Positions 60,687 through 64,000 of a DNA stretch of 64,000 nucleotides are shown here, one piece after another. The notes beneath the pieces were generated by a model that made no database searches, had not been told where the DNA came from, and worked only from the letters and a program-made list of their open reading frames with translations. This DNA comes from JAJRAN01 sp963827135 (GTDB lineage Archaea > Thermoplasmatota > Thermoplasmata > Methanomassiliicoccales > UBA472). Location: assembly GCA_963827135.1 (NCBI GenBank), contig CAWGZX010000005.1, positions 372,001 to 436,000 of the forward strand. Direction: 5' to 3'. The position numbers and the translations under genes are program-made. Every line of letters starts with the position of its first letter. Within the stretch, counting starts at the first letter, position 1.

Positions 60687-61785
60687 TCAGAGCCCCCCAT
60701 AGGCCTTCAGCAGCCTCTCCCTCATGATCTTCCAGTTGTACTTGTCCTCCGCCGCCTTCCTGGCCTTGGCGGACATGGACCGCCAAGAAATTTCATCCCT
60801 TAATTTGTCTAAGGCTGAAAGGAAGGCCTCCGTGCTCCAGTCCATGGTTATGCCGCATCCCTCTTCCTCGATTATCTTAGCTGTGAGCGTCCCCCTAGTG
60901 GTGATGACTGGCACGCCTACGGCCATCGCCTCAAGGAGCTTGACCGGGGTGGCGATGCGATAGTTCTCGTTGCTCGGGTCCAATAAGGACACGACCGCAT
61001 CCGCCTCACTAGTTTCCTGGAGGATGGCTTTCTGGTCGACATATCCGAGGAATGGAGATCCTAGGGCATTGGCTCGCCGCATCCCTTACTTGTGGCTCGT
61101 ACCTGCCCCGGCCAGCGATGCGCAAGGTGCATCCCTCATTCCTCTTCACGACCTCAAGCAACTCGAGAACATACCTCCCTGGCTCCAAGGCACCGCCGTA
61201 GAAGAGGGCCACCTTGTCCCTTGCGCCTTTCTTCGTGGGTGGCGCCGGGGGCAGGTCGATGCAGTTCATGACCACGACCTTCTCTTGTTTGGTGCCAGCA
61301 GCTAGATGCTCCATGATGGGCTCGTTGGCCGCGATCACTAGGTCCGCCTTGCCCACCAGACGGGACTCCCAGCGATCGATCATGTTCGCGACCTTGGCTG
61401 ACATGTCCAGCATGATCATCTTGGCATAATGCTCGTGGGAATCGTAGACCAGCTTCGCGCCTTTCATCTTTGCTATAAGAACCGCTTGGGGAAGGGTGTC
61501 GAAATCGTGGGCGTGGACGACCTGGCAATCTGACCGGAGACCCTTGAGCACCACCTTGAGGAAGAATACCGGAAGACCGACGAAGAAGCGCCCCTTAGCA
61601 AAACGCGTCGGCACCCTGAGGACCTCAAAGCCTTCCCCTTGCATTGATGGTGGCATAGCTCCTTCTCGGTCCCAGGCCAGGACCTTCACCTCGTATCCAG
61701 CGGATGATAACGCCTTGGCCTCCTTCTCCACCCTGGGGTCGGGAAGGAACGGATTGGAGAGGAGCATGAGCACTTTCTTGGGCAT
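60687..61785 (-). pseudogene. Glycosyltransferase (GT4-like), one frameshift
   Basis: About 366 codons in two frames. The first part (61785 to about 61075) starts 'VLMLLSNPFLPDPRVEKEA' with 'VVHAHDFDTLPQA' and 'LFYGGALEPGRYVLELL'. At 'GRGRYEPQVRDAA' it moves one frame, and the rest reads 'ANALGSPFLGYVDQ', 'SNENYRIATPVKLLEAMAVG' and 'VPVITTRG' to 60687. The upstream frame alone runs into out-of-frame sequence ending at 61009. Repair of one base near 61075 gives a normal group 1 glycosyltransferase. Four bases separate its stop from the next start. Confidence 0.78.
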
Positions 61786-61802
61786 GCTCCGCTACTGCCT
61801 CC

Positions 61803-62747
61803 TCACACAGGGACGGTGCATCCCTTGGCCAGGGACTGTTTCGTCTTCTCTATCAGTTCCACGGTCCTCAGCCCCACGTTCCCAGAGTTGCGCGTCTCGG
61901 TCATCGGGTCCCCGATGCTCTGCAGGAAGTGCATTAGTTCCGTACGAATGGTGTTGTTGCGCTCCACCCCGAGCCGGTAGGTGTATCCTGACTCGTAAAT
62001 CATGATCTCCTGGGCCACGGCATCGATGTACGCGGAGCGATTCTCACCGATGACGCTGATCTGCCTGACCTTCTTCGGCGAGAGCCAGCTCAGGGTGGCA
62101 TGAGAGACCGCCCCCGAGCCCATCTCCGAGACGATGTAGGCCATCTCCTCCTGCTCCTTGCGCCTGAAGGGCTTGGCCACGCAGGTGACCTTGACCGGCC
62201 ACTCGTCCATCAGGTAGTTTATGATATCAAAATAGTGAGGAGCCAGGTCGACGATCACATCCCGGTCGGAGAAAGGCTGCTCCAGGTTGGTCCATTCCAT
62301 CTCCAAAAGGAAGACGCGTCCGAAGAACCTCTCCTTGATGAGTCGACGTATCTCGGCCAGCGCATTGTTGAAGCGATAGATGTGCCCGACGCTGAGGGTG
62401 AGGTTCTTCCTTTCCGCCAGCTCCACCAGCTGCATCCCTTCCTCGGTCGTCAGCGTCATGGGCTTCTCGACAAGAACGTGCTTCCCTCTTTCTAGGGCCT
62501 CTTTGCATGCGGGGAAGTGGAGGGCGTTTGGGAGGCAGACGTTCACGGCCTTGATATCGGGTATAGCCAGCACTTCCCGATAGTCGTGGAAGAGCCCTTC
62601 GACCCCATAGCGGTCCTTGGCCTGCTCCAGGTTCTTGTCGGAGAGGTCGGAGACCGCCCTGACCTTGACATTCGGGATGGCGGACCATTCCTCAACGATC
62701 TTCCGGCCCCAGTAGCCCACACCGAGGACGCCCACCTGGATCTTCAT
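61803..62747 (-). CDS. Gfo/Idh/MocA oxidoreductase (WbpB-like)
   Basis: 314 residues. The N-terminal Rossmann fold 'VGVLGVGYWGRKIVEEW', 'VNVCLPNALHF' and the family signature 'VLVEKPMTLTTEEG', then 'VGHIYRFNNAL'. WbpB oxidises C3 of UDP-GlcNAc uronic acid before amination by WbpE. Here a DegT-type aminotransferase gene precedes it by three bases and an acetyltransferase lies beyond that, which favours this role. Confidence 0.82.
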   Translation of the reverse strand: MKIQVGVLGVGYWGRKIVEEWSAIPNVKVRAVSDLSDKNLEQAKDRYGVEGLFHDYREVLAIPDIKAVNVCLPNALHFPACKEALERGKHVLVEKPMTLTTEEGMQLVELAERKNLTLSVGHIYRFNNALAEIRRLIKERFFGRVFLLEMEWTNLEQPFSDRDVIVDLAPHYFDIINYLMDEWPVKVTCVAKPFRRKEQEEMAYIVSEMGSGAVSHATLSWLSPKKVRQISVIGENRSAYIDAVAQEIMIYESGYTYRLGVERNNTIRTELMHFLQSIGDPMTETRNSGNVGLRTVELIEKTKQSLAKGCTVPV

Positions 62748-62750
62748 TTC

Positions 62751-63851
62751 CTATTTCCCCCAATAGAACTCCTTGATCGCCGCGCAGACCTCCTTGACGT
62801 CGGATTCCTTGAGCGCGGGGAAGATGGGCAGGGACATCAGCTGATTGGATAGCGCCTCGCTCACCGGGAAGTCTCCCTCCTTGTAACCATACATCTGCTG
62901 GTATATGGGCTGGAGGTGGATCGGCACTGGATAGTGCACACCGACCTCGATGCCCTTGGCCTCCATGTGCTTGGCCAGCTCGTCTCTATGCTTGCAGCGG
63001 ATGACGTAGAGATGGAAGACTGGAGTTACGTCCTTGTCACCCATGGAAGGGACGACGACCTGCTCCAAGCCCTTGAGCTCGTGGGAGTAGAGCTTGGCCA
63101 GTTCCCTTCGGCGTTCGTTGTACTTCTCGAGATTTCGCAGCTGCACCCGCCCGATGGCGGCGTTGCAGGTGTTCAGCCTCGAGGTGTAGCCGACGACGTC
63201 GTGCACATATCGCGAGACGCGGCCGCAATCGCGCAGCTTGGAGACCTCCTTGACCAGCTTGTCGTCGTTGGTGGTGATCATGCCCCCGTCCCCGCCCACG
63301 GTCATGTTCTTGGTGGGGTAGAAGGAGAAGCAGCCCACGTCCCCCATCGACCCGGCCCTCTTGCCCTTGTAGACGGCGCCATGTGCCTGGCAGGCGTCCT
63401 CGACCAGTAGCAGTTTCTTCTTACGACAGATCTCCACCAGGGGGTCCATATCGGTCGGGTTGCCATAGAGGTGCACCGGCAGGACGCCCGCGGTGGTGTC
63501 GCGGATGGCCTTGACCACCTTGATGGGGTCGATGTTGTAGTCCCTCTCGCTGGAATCCGCGAAGGTGGGCTTGGCACCCGCTTCGATGACCGCATTGGCG
63601 GTGGCGATGAAAGAGAATGGAGTGGTCAGGACCTCTTTACCGCCGACCTTGGCCGCGATCATGGCAAGCTGAAGCGCATTGGTCCCCGAAGAGCAGGAGA
63701 TGGCGTACTTGGTTCCGGTGAACCTCGCGAACTCTTCCTCGAACTTCTTGACGCTCTCTCCCATGACCAGGCGCTCGTTCCTCAGAGCGGAGGCCGCGGC
63801 CTCGATCATCTCATCGGTCATCTCTGGTCTGCCCAGTGGTATCTTTGCCAT
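62751..63851 (-). CDS. DegT/DnrJ/EryC1 aminotransferase (WbpE-like)
   Basis: 366 residues, PLP-dependent sugar aminotransferase. 'SCSSGTNALQLAMIAAKVG', 'TTPFSFIATANAVIEAGAKP', PLP lysine in 'FSFYPTKNMTVGGDGGM', and 'YTSRLNTCNAAIGRVQL'. Within a wbpD-wbpE-wbpB order it would aminate C3 of the 3-keto uronic acid nucleotide sugar. A different substrate is possible for this broad family. Confidence 0.85.
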   Translation of the reverse strand: MAKIPLGRPEMTDEMIEAAASALRNERLVMGESVKKFEEEFARFTGTKYAISCSSGTNALQLAMIAAKVGGKEVLTTPFSFIATANAVIEAGAKPTFADSSERDYNIDPIKVVKAIRDTTAGVLPVHLYGNPTDMDPLVEICRKKKLLLVEDACQAHGAVYKGKRAGSMGDVGCFSFYPTKNMTVGGDGGMITTNDDKLVKEVSKLRDCGRVSRYVHDVVGYTSRLNTCNAAIGRVQLRNLEKYNERRRELAKLYSHELKGLEQVVVPSMGDKDVTPVFHLYVIRCKHRDELAKHMEAKGIEVGVHYPVPIHLQPIYQQMYGYKEGDFPVSEALSNQLMSLPIFPALKESDVKEVCAAIKEFYWGK

Positions 63852-63855
63852 GCTC

Positions 63856-64000
63856 TCACTCCAGTTTCTTTATGACCTTGGCCGGGTTGCCAACTACCAA
63901 TGCACCGGGAGGAACGTCCTTGGTGACGATCGCTCCCGCCCCGACCATCGCCCTCTCTCCTATGGTGACGCCACAGATGATGGTGGCGTTGGCCCCTATC
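63856..64000 (-). CDS. Hexapeptide-repeat acetyltransferase, C-terminal end (WbpD-like, cut by window edge)
   Basis: Only the last 47 codons are visible, ending in TGA at 63856-63858. They read as left-handed beta-helix repeats ('IGANATIICGVTIGERAMVG', 'AGAIVTKDVPPGALVVGNPA', 'KVIKKLE'), the usual end of UDP-sugar N-acetyltransferases such as WbpD. Four bases separate it from the aminotransferase gene. WbpD identity is inferred from neighbours. Confidence 0.8.
   Translation of the reverse strand, partial: IGANATIICGVTIGERAMVGAGAIVTKDVPPGALVVGNPAKVIKKLE

Noticed and set aside
45797..64000. Mobile element boundaries around the glycan island
   Set aside because: No transposase, integrase, terminal repeats or tRNA junction was found. 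The only tRNA is at 21056-21128.
1..64000. CRISPR array, rRNA genes or toxin-antitoxin pair
   Set aside because: No regularly spaced repeats, no rRNA sequence and no recognisable toxin or antitoxin family. The small paired genes at 14698-15275 lack toxin-like features.

Overview
The window is archaeal chromosomal DNA. Support comes from the gene set: a hypusine-type aIF5A, fibrillarin and Nop5, archaeal S15, a one-gene Kae1, an Sm-like protein and a tRNA without an encoded CCA. TATA boxes about 25-30 bases before start codons, together with Shine-Dalgarno sites of the GGAGGTGA type, point the same way. The high-GC euryarchaeal core plus the SMC-ScpA-ScpB operon suggests a Thermoplasmata / Methanomassiliicoccales-like organism. 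That placement is inference; no methanogenesis gene is visible.

Layout, 1-45.9 kb (GC-rich core). A polyphosphate operon opens the window: ppk1 (cut by the left edge), a CHAD-phosphoesterase-HD triple fusion, then an exopolyphosphatase carrying its own HD domain. A stand-alone LigD-type 3'-phosphoesterase follows. Next are a phosphohexomutase and a sugar-1-phosphate nucleotidylyltransferase; a JAMM peptidase, NAD kinase and inositol-phosphatase-family operon; and an RPH-like phosphotransferase paired with a CrtC/AttH-like protein. Then come two related small proteins with a winged-helix regulator, fibrillarin plus Nudix, and S15 with a RecJ-like DHH protein. Kae1, a glutaredoxin-like protein, a methyltransferase and tRNA-Val(GAC) follow. 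A lone hydantoinase-family protein, a V4R-domain regulator, an MtnA plus class II aldolase pair, Nop5, a large exported protein, aIF5A and a GDT1-family transporter come next. Last in this part are an ABC transporter operon (fused permease, two ATPases, DUF47 protein, GlmM-like mutase), a sugar nucleotidylyltransferase, an Sm-like protein, a Wzx-like flippase, and scpB/scpA/smc.

Layout, 45.9-64 kb (surface glycan locus). From about 46 to 57 kb the DNA is visibly richer in A+T than its surroundings, as expected for acquired surface-polysaccharide genes. It encodes what looks like every step of CMP-pseudaminic acid synthesis: PseB, PseC, a PseG-PseH fusion, PseI and an SpsF-type cytidylyltransferase. 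A pseudaminate-associated methylase and an amidotransferase/HisH/HisF triad are present too. A second amidotransferase/HisF/HisH triad lies at 57-59.5 kb. It sits beside WbpB, WbpE and WbpD homologues and two glycosyltransferases, the layout expected for an amidinated 2,3-diacetamido uronic acid. Both HisF-like proteins lack the first catalytic aspartate of true HisF, which argues for a glycan role and against histidine synthesis. Three genes in this locus (one amidotransferase and two glycosyltransferases) carry frameshifts, while the long core genes are intact.

How the parts fit: the core mutases and nucleotidylyltransferases can supply hexosamine and mannose nucleotides, the locus converts these to amidinated acidic sugars, and glycosyltransferases plus the flippase at 39 kb would assemble and export the glycan.
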